Source: Alteromonas sp. ASW11-130 (GTDB lineage Bacteria > Pseudomonadota > Gammaproteobacteria > Enterobacterales > Alteromonadaceae). Taken from it: 32,410 bases of DNA. The notes below the pieces were generated by a model. That model searched no databases. It saw only the letters and a list, made by a program, of their open reading frames with translations, and was not told where the DNA came from. Every line of letters begins with the position of its first letter. Position 1 is the first letter of the stretch. Location: assembly GCF_026183735.1 (NCBI RefSeq), contig NZ_JAPFRE010000031.1:1-32410 (forward strand), written 5' to 3'. The position numbers were made by a program, and so were the translations under genes. This document shows, in pieces, positions 7,812-16,900 of this stretch.

Positions 7812-7854
7812 AAGCTGCTTAATCTCCCCATTCTGAGCCCGATTATTGCAGCTT
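7812..7854 (-). promoter_or_regulatory. Hairpin ahead of the SyrP-like gene
   Basis: AAGCTGC (7812-7818) and GCAGCTT (7848-7854) are perfect inverted repeats. Inside them TAATC and GATTA extend the stem past a small asymmetric internal loop, leaving a loop of about 16 bases. The structure lies in the 139-base gap between the Thr-module NRPS and the SyrP-like gene, about 30 bases upstream of the latter's ATG. No U-run follows, so it is not a classical terminator. It could be a processing, stabilising or leader element. Seen in sequence; function inferred. Confidence 0.4.
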
Positions 7855-7920
7855 CTTCTTAATCAGTTTATATTCGTTTTCTCAATTCATAACAGCGTTT
7901 TATGGGAGCCTATTGTTGAT

Positions 7921-10878
7921 CTAAGCCGCAACTAATTTCGCGATATTAGATATCGTCTGATATTTATATAGGTCTCTCAAATTCACTTCCGGCATCCCAA
8001 ACTCTCTCATTTTTGTTGCCATTTGTATGGCATATAATGAGTTTCCACCAAGGTCAAAGAAGTTATCTTGAGTAGTGACTTCTTTATTAAATATCTCCTG
8101 CCATACTACAAGAAGCTTGTCTTGGAAGTCAGTACTTTGATCATTATCGGCGCACACTTCTATATTTATATTTTCTTTTATCTGTTCTGTTCTCGAAGAT
8201 TCACTTATAACAAACTCAGGTAAACGTTTTTCATTTAATTTACCATTTGCCGTGAGAGGCACTTCAGAGACTCGATATACAGTTGAAGGAAGCATAAACT
8301 CTGGCAAAACTTGGTTTAACGATGTCCAAATATCAGAATATGCCTCTCCATCCATTAAGACATAACAAACTATTTGTGCAGATGCGTCATCCCCCTCGTT
8401 CGCGTTGCGAACCACGACGGCCGCTTGCTGAACATATTCACATGCTAGTAACTGGTGTTTTATCTCTCCCAACTCAATCCTAAATCCTCTTATTTTCACT
8501 TGGGAGTCAAAGCGTCCTAAATGTTCAAGTTCTCCGTTTGGTAACAATCTTCCCTTATCGCCACTTCGATACAATTTCCCATCACCAAAAGGATTTGCAA
8601 TAAAACGCTCCTCATTGAGCTTTTCACGATTATAGTAGCCGGTTGCTACTCCTTTTCCCGACACATAAATTTCTCCTACAATCCCGTTAGGTAAAATGTT
8701 CTGCTCGTCATCCAAAATATAGATATTCCACCCATTTATAGCTTTGCCAACCGAACGAGAACGGTTAATCGCTTCCAGTCGTGTAATTTCCTTAGCTGTG
8801 ACATGCACAGTAGTCTCGGTAATACCAAACATATTAACTAGTCTGCATTGAGACTCTGGGTGGCGGTCGAACCACGGTAATAAACTACCTGTATTAAGAC
8901 TCTCACCTCCAAACACCACTAGGCGAAGACTTGCTCCTACTGGTGTTGACTCATCGACCAGGGTGAGTTGATTGAATGCAGATGGAGTTTGGCTCAAAAT
9001 AGTTATCTCCTCCTTGTTGATGACATCGATAAATGCCTTTGTATCTCGTGAGTCGTCGTAGCTAATTACGCAAACTTGTGCTCCCGTCAATAACGCCCCC
9101 CACATCTCCCAGATAGAGAAATCAAATGAGAAAGAGTGAAACATACTCCATACATCTTGATTAGAGAGCTCAAACTCTTGTTCAACGGCTCCTATGAGGT
9201 ACTGAACATTTTGATGTGGAATCAGAGTTCCTTTGGGCTTGCCAGTAGAGCCTGAAGTATAAATCATATAGGCAGGAGCATCTGCTTTTAGTGCTTGTTC
9301 GATTTTATATTGACCAGTGTACGAATGCGCAGCTTCTACCCAGCTATCTAGGTGGAGCGTGTTTATATCAACTCTTTCAATGCCTTCGCTTGAATCCGTG
9401 ACCAATAACCCTAAGTCAGCATCTTGGCATATAAATGAAATCCTATCGTTGGGATACATAGGGTCAATTGGAACATACACAGCCCCTACTTTCATTACCG
9501 CAAGTGCGGCAGTAATCATAGCGCTAGAGCGGCTTAAACATAAGCCAACGTGGCAACCAGGTTTTATTCTCTGTTCAATAAGGTAGTGAGCCAATTTGTC
9601 GGATTGTACCTCCAGCTCACTATAGGTAATAACTTCATCTTTCATTTTTACAGCTGCGGCCTGTGGCTGCAGTCGAGCTAATTGAGAAACTTTTTCTTCA
9701 ATACGGCCATTGTGAAGCATACGAGCGTGTAAACCTTGTTCACCTGTCGCTATTACACCTTTGGTATCACTCTGTGACACCATTAGCAAGTCTTGTACGT
9801 TGCCCTTACATCCTGACAAGAGATCTGCAGCAACATTAATCATGGTATTTTCTAACAAATCAGCTTGTGCTGATGAAAAAAGAGTAGCGTCATATGATAA
9901 AGTGAGCTGCATCTGGCTATCCGACACAGGCTGGCAATCTACGGTTAATGGAAATAGTAATTGACCCGCTGATGATAAACAACTTGAGGCCATCCAATTT
10001 TGATCACTGTCCATGATAAAGTTATTCAGAACAAGGCCTATGGGGAAGTTACTATCAGTTCCCCAGCTATCAACAACGTCTTTAATCAGTTCTTTATCCA
10101 GCTCAATAGGCTGATTAAGGAAACGACTAAGTTCATCCAAATTAATTGAAATCGCGCTCTCCGATGACAGGCTAGTTGGTAACAAAGATATACCAGCATC
10201 CTGAACCAAAGGTTGGTCAAATAAAACCGGAACACTAATAGTGTTAGTTGAAGAAAAAGTAGATAACACACGCCCAAAGACCAACAGCACTTCGCGATGA
10301 TCCTGTAGCGGCAGAGTGAAGCTCTTTGTTCTAATTTGTGGCTCAACATCTACTGATTCACTATCGTCATGCCACACCTCAGCAACAGGAGCTTGCTTCA
10401 AGTTGTCTAAATATAGCTCAGATGGTTTCCGTTTAGTAAGCTCAAGGCTGACCACCGGTTTCCTTAACAACTTCGCATAAACTGATTGCATTGCAAAACG
10501 TGAAAAGTACATCCGACTCGCTTTTAGAACTAAGCATTTACCTTTTGGCAGGCTAAACAATATAGCTTTGATAGTGGAAGACAGTAAAAGTGGCTCTCCC
10601 TGATTTAATTCCCACTCTATTCTTTTTTTAGTTTTACCCTCTGTGGTCGCCAAACTTAAGTCATGTTGTACTAGACACCATGATATTTCGTCAGAAAGGG
10701 CATGACGGAGCTCATCAGTCAGTTGCGCCAACGCGCTCTCCACATCAGCTGCAGTCACAGAGTCAGGAACTATATGTGATAATGAGTGGAACAGTATTTC
10801 ACTTTCCATGTTATTGCCAAGCAGACGGTACAAACTATTCGATGAACTATTTTTTCTTTTTTCCATATGATTTGTCAT
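7921..10878 (-). CDS. Single-module NRPS: degenerate C, A (Thr-like), T
   Basis: This 985-residue synthetase has three parts. Residues about 15-370 look like a worn-down condensation domain. The C-terminal half (FPIGLVLNNF ... LTLSYDATLF) aligns with the usual C-lobe, but the place of the HHxxxDG motif reads SRMYFSRF (about 121-128), with no histidine. Residues about 390-885 form an adenylation domain with YTSGSTGKPKG and the code D-F-W-S-V-G-M-V-H-K, one or two changes from the Thr code. Residues 905-985 form a carrier domain with LGGNS (S947). No TE, reductase or epimerase follows. The gene starts 12 bases after the dehydrogenase gene. It may load Thr for modification in trans, as SyrB1 does, rather than extend the chain. 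ATG at 10878 or 10866; neither has a good ribosome site. Confidence 0.88.
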   Translation of the reverse strand: MTNHMEKRKNSSSNSLYRLLGNNMESEILFHSLSHIVPDSVTAADVESALAQLTDELRHALSDEISWCLVQHDLSLATTEGKTKKRIEWELNQGEPLLLSSTIKAILFSLPKGKCLVLKASRMYFSRFAMQSVYAKLLRKPVVSLELTKRKPSELYLDNLKQAPVAEVWHDDSESVDVEPQIRTKSFTLPLQDHREVLLVFGRVLSTFSSTNTISVPVLFDQPLVQDAGISLLPTSLSSESAISINLDELSRFLNQPIELDKELIKDVVDSWGTDSNFPIGLVLNNFIMDSDQNWMASSCLSSAGQLLFPLTVDCQPVSDSQMQLTLSYDATLFSSAQADLLENTMINVAADLLSGCKGNVQDLLMVSQSDTKGVIATGEQGLHARMLHNGRIEEKVSQLARLQPQAAAVKMKDEVITYSELEVQSDKLAHYLIEQRIKPGCHVGLCLSRSSAMITAALAVMKVGAVYVPIDPMYPNDRISFICQDADLGLLVTDSSEGIERVDINTLHLDSWVEAAHSYTGQYKIEQALKADAPAYMIYTSGSTGKPKGTLIPHQNVQYLIGAVEQEFELSNQDVWSMFHSFSFDFSIWEMWGALLTGAQVCVISYDDSRDTKAFIDVINKEEITILSQTPSAFNQLTLVDESTPVGASLRLVVFGGESLNTGSLLPWFDRHPESQCRLVNMFGITETTVHVTAKEITRLEAINRSRSVGKAINGWNIYILDDEQNILPNGIVGEIYVSGKGVATGYYNREKLNEERFIANPFGDGKLYRSGDKGRLLPNGELEHLGRFDSQVKIRGFRIELGEIKHQLLACEYVQQAAVVVRNANEGDDASAQIVCYVLMDGEAYSDIWTSLNQVLPEFMLPSTVYRVSEVPLTANGKLNEKRLPEFVISESSRTEQIKENINIEVCADNDQSTDFQDKLLVVWQEIFNKEVTTQDNFFDLGGNSLYAIQMATKMREFGMPEVNLRDLYKYQTISNIAKLVAA

Positions 10879-10890
10879 AACTAATTTCTA

Positions 10891-11715
10891 CTACCTGCTA
10901 ACAAAACCTGCATCAACTGTAATAACACTACCCGTCACCCTGACCGACTCGTCAGAAGCTAACCAAAGAGCTGCGTTGGCAATATCTTCTGGTTCAACTA
11001 ATTCATTCATCGGTTGCGACTGCGTGAACACACTTTCATGCTCGCTGATCTCAACGTCCAGAGACCGAGCTATTTCAGATAACATTTTTCCTTCTACTAC
11101 TTCGGAGTCTCTCACTGAGCCTGGACATAACGCGTTAACTCTAACTTTTAACGGGGCATAATCTAGACAGGCTGACTTTGTGAGCCCTATAATACCGTGC
11201 TTCGCAGCGACATAACCAGAAAAATTTCTATAACCAACTTGTCCGGCTGTCGATGCGACATTAATGATGCTGCCGGCACGTTGTTCCGTCATAAATTGGC
11301 CAACGACCTTCATCATCCGCCAGGCACCATTAAGATCGATATCCTGCATAAGCAGCCATTCTTGTTCCGTTATTTCATGCAGGATCTTACCCGAGGGTGC
11401 TGCAATACCTGCATTATTTAACAATACATCAATGCGACCAAATTTAGCCAGTGCATCCGATACCACTTCGGCAAGTGCGGCCAGGTCACGAATGTCTGCC
11501 TTATATGACTTAACAACAGCACCCAACTCACGGCAACGATCTGCTGTATAATCTAATTGACTCTGGCTTCCCAGGTCATAGGGTACGTTTTCAATATTGC
11601 GAGCTACGTCGAGCAAGATAAGGTCTGCCCCTTCCTTTGCAAACTTCATAGCACAAGCACGGCCTAATCCTCGTGCAGCTCCAGTAATAAGGGCAACCTT
11701 ACCTTCCAGTCTCAT
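10891..11715 (-). CDS. Short-chain dehydrogenase/reductase
   Basis: This 274-residue NAD(P)-dependent oxidoreductase is of the classical SDR family. It has the nucleotide-binding TGAARGLG (11-18), NNAG (100-103), and the catalytic S155, Y168 and K172 (YVAAK). An insert after the second strand (TADRCRELGA) resembles the SDR subset that includes mycofactocin-associated and carveol-type dehydrogenases; no mycofactocin genes are visible here. GGAG lies seven bases before the ATG, overlapping the end of the thioesterase gene, with two bases between stop and start. Placed between a thioesterase and the Thr module, it probably oxidises a hydroxyl or reduces a carbonyl on the peptide or a precursor. 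The substrate is inferred only from position. Confidence 0.85.
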   Translation of the reverse strand: MRLEGKVALITGAARGLGRACAMKFAKEGADLILLDVARNIENVPYDLGSQSQLDYTADRCRELGAVVKSYKADIRDLAALAEVVSDALAKFGRIDVLLNNAGIAAPSGKILHEITEQEWLLMQDIDLNGAWRMMKVVGQFMTEQRAGSIINVASTAGQVGYRNFSGYVAAKHGIIGLTKSACLDYAPLKVRVNALCPGSVRDSEVVEGKMLSEIARSLDVEISEHESVFTQSQPMNELVEPEDIANAALWLASDESVRVTGSVITVDAGFVSR

Positions 11716-11717
11716 TT

Positions 11718-12443
11718 TTAAGCTCCTTCAGACACTTCCAAAACAATCGCAGCATATTCACGAAGCTCATCAAGCAGCGGTTGAACCTTATCCGTGAAAT
11801 ACATGTGTCCACCACATAGTTCCTTGAATCTAACTTCTGCTTCAGATGCTGATTGCCATTTTTCTACGACATTAGCTGATACAAGCGAGTCCTTGTCACC
11901 GCGTAATACTAAAACCGGTGATTGGACAGGCTGAGTATTGAGCGGAGCATAGTTTTCATGCATTTGAACATCTGCTCGCAAAGTGGGCAGAAGCAATTCA
12001 CGCATCATAGGCTCTTCAAGCGCAGCATGCGCATAACCAGAAAACTCCAAAACCTTTTTTATAAACTCATCATCATCTTGTGCGTCAGAAGCTCGGCTAT
12101 CTCTTTGTGTCCATGGATCTGGTGAGCCACTAACCACTAACGCAACAATCGGATAAAACCGCTTTTTTTCAAGTAAACGCGTTACTTCAAAGGCCAATAC
12201 CGCACCTAAGCTGTGCCCAAAAATCAGGGTTGGCCTGGTGCTATCAGTATCAGCTTCTAATAACTCAACAACATGTTTTGCCGCTTCATGCGCGCATGTA
12301 TAAGCCGGTTCCATAAATCTTTTTTCTCGCCCCGGCAGCTGAACTCCATAGATATCAAAATCCTTTGCTTCCAACTGCCATTCATTAAAAAAAGACGCGC
12401 CCCCCCCTGCAAACGGTAGGCAAACTAATTGTACTTTTTCCAT
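11718..12443 (-). CDS. Type II thioesterase inside the NRPS operon
   Basis: This 241-residue alpha/beta hydrolase is of the external thioesterase family: CLPFAGGGASFF near the start, GHSLGA with nucleophile S78, D185 in RGDKDS, and H213 in GGHMYF. The role in this family is to hydrolyse misprimed carrier arms. Because no TE domain is fused to any synthetase seen here, it could also take part in product release. AAGGA lies eight bases before the ATG, and the permease gene ends 21 bases upstream. A run of eight G (12400-12407) encodes the Gly-Gly-Gly loop that belongs to the oxyanion-hole region. It differs strongly from the plus-strand thioesterase at 4676-5443. Confidence 0.9.
   Translation of the reverse strand: MEKVQLVCLPFAGGGASFFNEWQLEAKDFDIYGVQLPGREKRFMEPAYTCAHEAAKHVVELLEADTDSTRPTLIFGHSLGAVLAFEVTRLLEKKRFYPIVALVVSGSPDPWTQRDSRASDAQDDDEFIKKVLEFSGYAHAALEEPMMRELLLPTLRADVQMHENYAPLNTQPVQSPVLVLRGDKDSLVSANVVEKWQSASEAEVRFKELCGGHMYFTDKVQPLLDELREYAAIVLEVSEGA
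12400..12407 (-). repeat. G8 homopolymer in type II thioesterase gene
   Basis: Eight consecutive G on the coding strand within codons 13-15, in the conserved FAGGGA loop. A one-base change would abolish the thioesterase near its start. Confidence 0.6.
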
Positions 12444-12464
12444 TAGTTATTTCCTTCATTATCT

Positions 12465-14879
12465 TTACTTAAGTGCATGTACGGGCCAGCGCGAAGTGAT
12501 CGATTTCATCGCAACTGAGCTAGCCACCAAAATGGTTGCCAGGGTTATCACATAACTCAAGGCTGTCATCAGAGGTGAGACATATAAGTCGAGAGAAAAA
12601 TGAGTTCGCAAGACATATTCCATCGCGAAAATAATAGCTACGCTGATAAAAGCGCCAAAAACGAAGAGCTTGATATTTTCACCAAATATCATGTTGGCGA
12701 TATGCTTAGGACTAGCACCTAAAGCCATGCGTACACCTAATTCATATCGACGTAAGTTAACATCATAACTAAGTACGCCATATATCCCCATACTGGCCAA
12801 TACGATTGTGAGTAAGCACATCAGCAAAGATAAGCCCGCAATGAATTTGTTATTCAAAGTCAGGCTATCGTAAGCACTCTCAATTGAACGATAATCATAA
12901 ATGTAAAAAGAGCTGCTGACTTCCTGCACTACATCTAAGAATTCTTCCCTACTTAGCTCGGTACCTGATTTAGTTTCAATCATGAACCTAAAGTTGTTGA
13001 AGCGGCTTAAATATATTCTGCTGGCGTTCGGAGTATTTGGCACTTGAATATCTTCAACTACCCCTATAACCAAATATTGCTTAAATTCATTTCCAGGTGT
13101 CCATGATATGTATTTACCGACGACATCGCCATTTGGTGCAATTTTCCTAGCCAAAGTTTCATTGATTATCACGCTTGACGATTGATAAGTAAGGATTTCT
13201 TCTCGAGTAAAGTTATTACCTTGAAGTAAGTCGATTCCCATCAGTGGTAAGTATTGTTCATCAATCATATTTGTATAAGTATCAACTGTGCTACCATCGT
13301 CGTCTAACCTAAGAGTCGACTGCCAACGATTACTCATCATTGGTACAAAATACGAGTTTGAAACTCTAACCACCTGTGGTAATTGCAACAAACGCTCTTT
13401 AATCTCGTTGATTAAAGGTACACGCTCTTCACTCGGATATGAATTCATCACAGTGTTCAAATTCACGTAATAGCGATTCTCCACTTCAAACCCAGATTCT
13501 TTCATCACTTCTTCTAGTGACTCTTGCGCTAAATTTGTTGTAGCAACAAGAATTGGAGCTGCTAAGCACAATTGACTAGCAATAAGTACTTGTCTCACTC
13601 TAGAAGAAACTTGAAGGCCGGATCCCTTACCACTGCTTTTAAGTGAAAAAATCAGCTTATTATACTTCAGGCTGTTTGCAACCATGAGTGTAAACAAAAG
13701 ACCAATTGAAAAAATTAGCGTTATCGCGAATAAAATTGTAGGCCAACTTAGAGATAATTCTTGGAGTCGAGGTAACATTCCTTGCATTAAGTGCCTAACT
13801 TCATTAGTTAGGATATATGCAATTATAACTGCTACCCCACCAGAGACACCCGTTAGGATAGTGTTTTCAATAAATAACCCATTAAAAATTTTCTTTTTGC
13901 TAGCTCCTAAAGTCGCTTTGATCGCTAAATTGCGCTGCTGTTCCGTTGCTCTAGCTAACAACAAGTTAGAAACATTAATTATTGCAATAATTGCCAGTGC
14001 AATACTTCCAGCTATAAAGAACCACAATGAACCAACGCTGTCTCCTACTAAATAATCCTTTAGAGGTTTAATTTCAAAACTATAGCTACCGTTTTTTATA
14101 TGAGGACTTCCTTGAGTTTCTTGCTTAAACTTATCTCCAATCAGAGTATTTAATTGATGCTGCATTTGTTGAGGAGTCTGGCCAGGTTCAGTTTGCACAA
14201 ACATTTTTATCTGGTCTGTTAGTGACGCCCATCCTTCTCTTACACCTTCTTCCCAAGTATTATATTCCCACGGCAGCCAGATGTCTGTTTGCGCACCTAC
14301 CTGGAATAGAGCTGGCTCAACAAATGACTCACTAGTAACACCAACAATAGAATAACTGACATCATTGATTGTTACTTTTCGCTCCAGGATATTTGTATCT
14401 CCTGCAAAATACTCTCGCCAGGCTCTATAACTTATTACCGCAATGGGCTCCTTTGCGTTTAGTTCTAAATCCAAAGGGAATCCTTTTCCTATAGCGAACT
14501 GAGCTCCCAACATACTAAAGTAGTTTGTCACTGTGTCTGCAACACGAAGCATAGGGAACCCATTTAGGTCAGTCGCTAGTTCCTCGTGATAATTAACTAC
14601 TGCAACTTTTCCCTTATCCATATTTTTCACAACATGCTCAATCGCAGGATAGGACGCCCAATCATGTAACTTTAGCTTATCTTCTTCATATACCCTGCTA
14701 ATTGCGGCATGTAATGAGTCCTGATTACTATATGGCAACGCTTTTACTAACAATACATGGTGAAGGTTAAACATGACCAATAGAATACTAAATGTAATAG
14801 ATAAGGTGGTCACAACTCCAAGCGCAAACAATGGTCTTAGCTTTAAGCTTTGCCATGCCGTCCTGATGTAAAAGTTCAT
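12465..14879 (-). CDS. ABC exporter permease, duplicated MacB/FtsX (ADOP-like)
   Basis: This 804-residue membrane protein has two MacB_PCD-FtsX repeats, as in the ADOP-type (duplicated orphan) permeases. One transmembrane helix lies near residues 17-40, then a periplasmic domain of about 240 residues. Three helices follow in the range 280-400, a further helix is near 430, a second periplasmic domain follows, and a final block of three helices lies from about 675 to the end, giving eight in total. The near-repeated VRMALGASPKHI and IKATLGASKKKI segments mark the cytoplasmic coupling helices of the two halves. Its ATG shares one base with the ATPase stop codon, and AAGGAGG precedes it. With the ATPase and HlyD adaptor it should form a MacAB-like pump, probably exporting the peptide product and giving self-resistance. 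Confidence 0.88.
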   Translation of the reverse strand: MNFYIRTAWQSLKLRPLFALGVVTTLSITFSILLVMFNLHHVLLVKALPYSNQDSLHAAISRVYEEDKLKLHDWASYPAIEHVVKNMDKGKVAVVNYHEELATDLNGFPMLRVADTVTNYFSMLGAQFAIGKGFPLDLELNAKEPIAVISYRAWREYFAGDTNILERKVTINDVSYSIVGVTSESFVEPALFQVGAQTDIWLPWEYNTWEEGVREGWASLTDQIKMFVQTEPGQTPQQMQHQLNTLIGDKFKQETQGSPHIKNGSYSFEIKPLKDYLVGDSVGSLWFFIAGSIALAIIAIINVSNLLLARATEQQRNLAIKATLGASKKKIFNGLFIENTILTGVSGGVAVIIAYILTNEVRHLMQGMLPRLQELSLSWPTILFAITLIFSIGLLFTLMVANSLKYNKLIFSLKSSGKGSGLQVSSRVRQVLIASQLCLAAPILVATTNLAQESLEEVMKESGFEVENRYYVNLNTVMNSYPSEERVPLINEIKERLLQLPQVVRVSNSYFVPMMSNRWQSTLRLDDDGSTVDTYTNMIDEQYLPLMGIDLLQGNNFTREEILTYQSSSVIINETLARKIAPNGDVVGKYISWTPGNEFKQYLVIGVVEDIQVPNTPNASRIYLSRFNNFRFMIETKSGTELSREEFLDVVQEVSSSFYIYDYRSIESAYDSLTLNNKFIAGLSLLMCLLTIVLASMGIYGVLSYDVNLRRYELGVRMALGASPKHIANMIFGENIKLFVFGAFISVAIIFAMEYVLRTHFSLDLYVSPLMTALSYVITLATILVASSVAMKSITSRWPVHALK

Positions 14880-15586
14880 TAAACAGCCTCCTTAAACTCT
14901 TTAGTAGTTTGCGCAATTTTTCCATCGAGGAGGTAATACTGCTTATGTGCCATATCGGCATATCGAGGGTCATGAGTTACCATGCAAATAGTTGTGCCAG
15001 AAGCATTTAGTGTTGAAAGCATTTCCATGATGATGTCACCATTTTTTGAATCCAGGTTACCAGTAGGTTCATCTACCAACAAAATGCTAGGGTCTGCGAC
15101 TAGAGCTCTTGCTATAGCAATTCTTTGTTGTTGCCCACCTGACAGCTGATTAGGCTTATGCTTTCTTCGGTGTTCCATTCCAACCTTCTTTAAGCACCTG
15201 TGGATACGTTCTTCTATCTCTAGTTCTGAATAATTTTTGTCACTATAGCGCAATGGAAGGCTGATATTGTCTTCTACAGATAATTCATCTATCAAGTTGA
15301 ATTGTTGGAAAATAAAACCTATCTCGTCACTTCTAATTGTCGCACTTTCAGACTTGTTTATCTTACTTACACATTTCCCATTAAGTGTATAGCTTCCAGA
15401 GGTCGGCTCATCTAAAAGCCCCAGGATCGAAAGTAGTGTCGACTTTCCACAACCTGACGGACCCGATATTGACACGTAATCTCCTTCAAAAATTTCCAGG
15501 TCAACACCGGCTAGCGCATATGTATCAACCTCTTCAGTTGAAAAAATTTTTTTTATGTCTTCTAGCTTTATAATTGTATTTTTCAT
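14879..15586 (-). CDS. ABC transporter ATPase, MacB/LolD type
   Basis: This 235-residue nucleotide-binding subunit has Walker A GPSGCGKST (42-50), a Q-loop in FIFQQFN (about 93), the signature LSGGQ (147-151), Walker B ILLVDEP (167-173) and the switch H204. The pattern FNLIDELSVEDNISLPL and the PTGNLDS segment are typical of the LolD/MacB/FtsE group that powers FtsX-like permeases. AGGA precedes the ATG. The gene overlaps the permease gene by one base and follows the HlyD gene by 45 bases, so the three exporter parts are translated together. Confidence 0.93.
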   Translation of the reverse strand: MKNTIIKLEDIKKIFSTEEVDTYALAGVDLEIFEGDYVSISGPSGCGKSTLLSILGLLDEPTSGSYTLNGKCVSKINKSESATIRSDEIGFIFQQFNLIDELSVEDNISLPLRYSDKNYSELEIEERIHRCLKKVGMEHRRKHKPNQLSGGQQQRIAIARALVADPSILLVDEPTGNLDSKNGDIIMEMLSTLNASGTTICMVTHDPRYADMAHKQYYLLDGKIAQTTKEFKEAV

Positions 15587-15631
15587 TCTGCTTCCTAAAG
15601 TTCTGTCGTTATTTTTTTTTGCGAAAATGCC

Positions 15632-16894
15632 TTAGAAAATGATACGAACTGAGTCAGAACTGCTTAGTTTTGACATATCACTTAAAATGACACTTTGTCC
15701 CGCTGCAATTCCTGATTTGATCTCAATGAACTGGCCTGAATCAGCACCAAATTTTATTGGTGTCCGTTTTGCAATTTCAGACTCGTTATCTAATACGAAT
15801 ATTCCTTGAGTAGAGTTAGACCTCACATTAGTAGGTTTCTTCACATATAAGACATCTGGCATTTCTCTTATATAAATCGTACCGTCTACCCGCAAGTTGG
15901 GGCGAGCATTCTCAGGCAACTCTTCCAAAGGTAATAACTCTACAGTCACTGTACTGTCTTCTATAGCAGGGTCTATTCTATGCACTCGTGCTCGTACACT
16001 TTCAGAACCAACTTTTAAGCTAGCCTGTTGCCCTAACGCGATCAATCCGACTTTAGACTGTGGAACTTTAAGCAAGCCTAAAAGGTCTTTTCTAACACCT
16101 ATCATGAGAAGTTGTTCGCCGGGAGCGACACTCTGACCAAGCTCTACATATAGCTCTTGCAAAATGCCGGCTTCGTTAGCTGTAACCGTCAGCTTCTCTT
16201 TGTTATTCAGAATCATTTGATAGTCGATCTCTCTTTGAGAAATAAACTTTTCTTGGATTTGCACTTTTTTCCTATTCACTTTTTCTAGTGACTCAAGGCT
16301 CTTATTAAGTAATGTAAGGTGCTCCTCTAGCTGCTCTGCCGTCAATTTGGCCTCGGTATAAGTTAACTCACTCACTATGCCCTGCTTAAAAAGCTTTGCC
16401 ATTGCCTTTTCTTGCAATTTCGCCAGTTCAAATTGAGACTTTAGTTGTACTAGACTGATAACTCGTTCACTGACGTCTTGTTCGTTATTTATCTTCACTT
16501 GCTCAAGCACAGTCTTTTCGGCTTCAAGCTGCTGTTTGGCCAAGGCTAATTCACGATCTATTTGAGGGTTGGACATTTTCAGAATCACACTACCCTGCGC
16601 CACCTGAGCACCTGGTCTTAGTACAATTTCTTCAACAGTTGCTTGAGTGTAGCTCGTCAACAACTTCTGATTATTAGATCTTAACGTTCCATATCCTTCT
16701 ACGTTGACTTTCAGTGTACCTTGGCGAACTTGTTCAATTACGAGGGCTTGGCCTCTTTGTTCAGGTAAGCGTTCTCCAACACCAAAAAACAACCAAACGC
16801 TACAAATGAGTATGCTTAATACTAACATAGGCCATTTGTACTGAACGATTCGTTCTTTAATCGTTCTATCTTTCTTCGTTCTAACAACGTCCAT
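15632..16894 (-). CDS. HlyD/MacA-family periplasmic adaptor
   Basis: This 420-residue membrane-fusion protein has a basic cytoplasmic start and one transmembrane helix at about 19-38. Biotinyl-lipoyl-like half-motifs flank a long helical hairpin (about 120-225), which is rich in Leu, Glu, Lys and Gln with coiled-coil spacing. Beta-barrel and membrane-proximal domains follow to the C-terminus. It should link the FtsX-type permease to an outer-membrane channel; no TolC-like gene is present in the window, so a housekeeping TolC is presumably used. It starts seven bases after the stop of the CmlA-like gene, whose end supplies the AGGA ribosome site. Confidence 0.88.
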   Translation of the reverse strand: MDVVRTKKDRTIKERIVQYKWPMLVLSILICSVWLFFGVGERLPEQRGQALVIEQVRQGTLKVNVEGYGTLRSNNQKLLTSYTQATVEEIVLRPGAQVAQGSVILKMSNPQIDRELALAKQQLEAEKTVLEQVKINNEQDVSERVISLVQLKSQFELAKLQEKAMAKLFKQGIVSELTYTEAKLTAEQLEEHLTLLNKSLESLEKVNRKKVQIQEKFISQREIDYQMILNNKEKLTVTANEAGILQELYVELGQSVAPGEQLLMIGVRKDLLGLLKVPQSKVGLIALGQQASLKVGSESVRARVHRIDPAIEDSTVTVELLPLEELPENARPNLRVDGTIYIREMPDVLYVKKPTNVRSNSTQGIFVLDNESEIAKRTPIKFGADSGQFIEIKSGIAAGQSVILSDMSKLSSSDSVRIIF

Positions 16895-16900
16895 ACTTGC

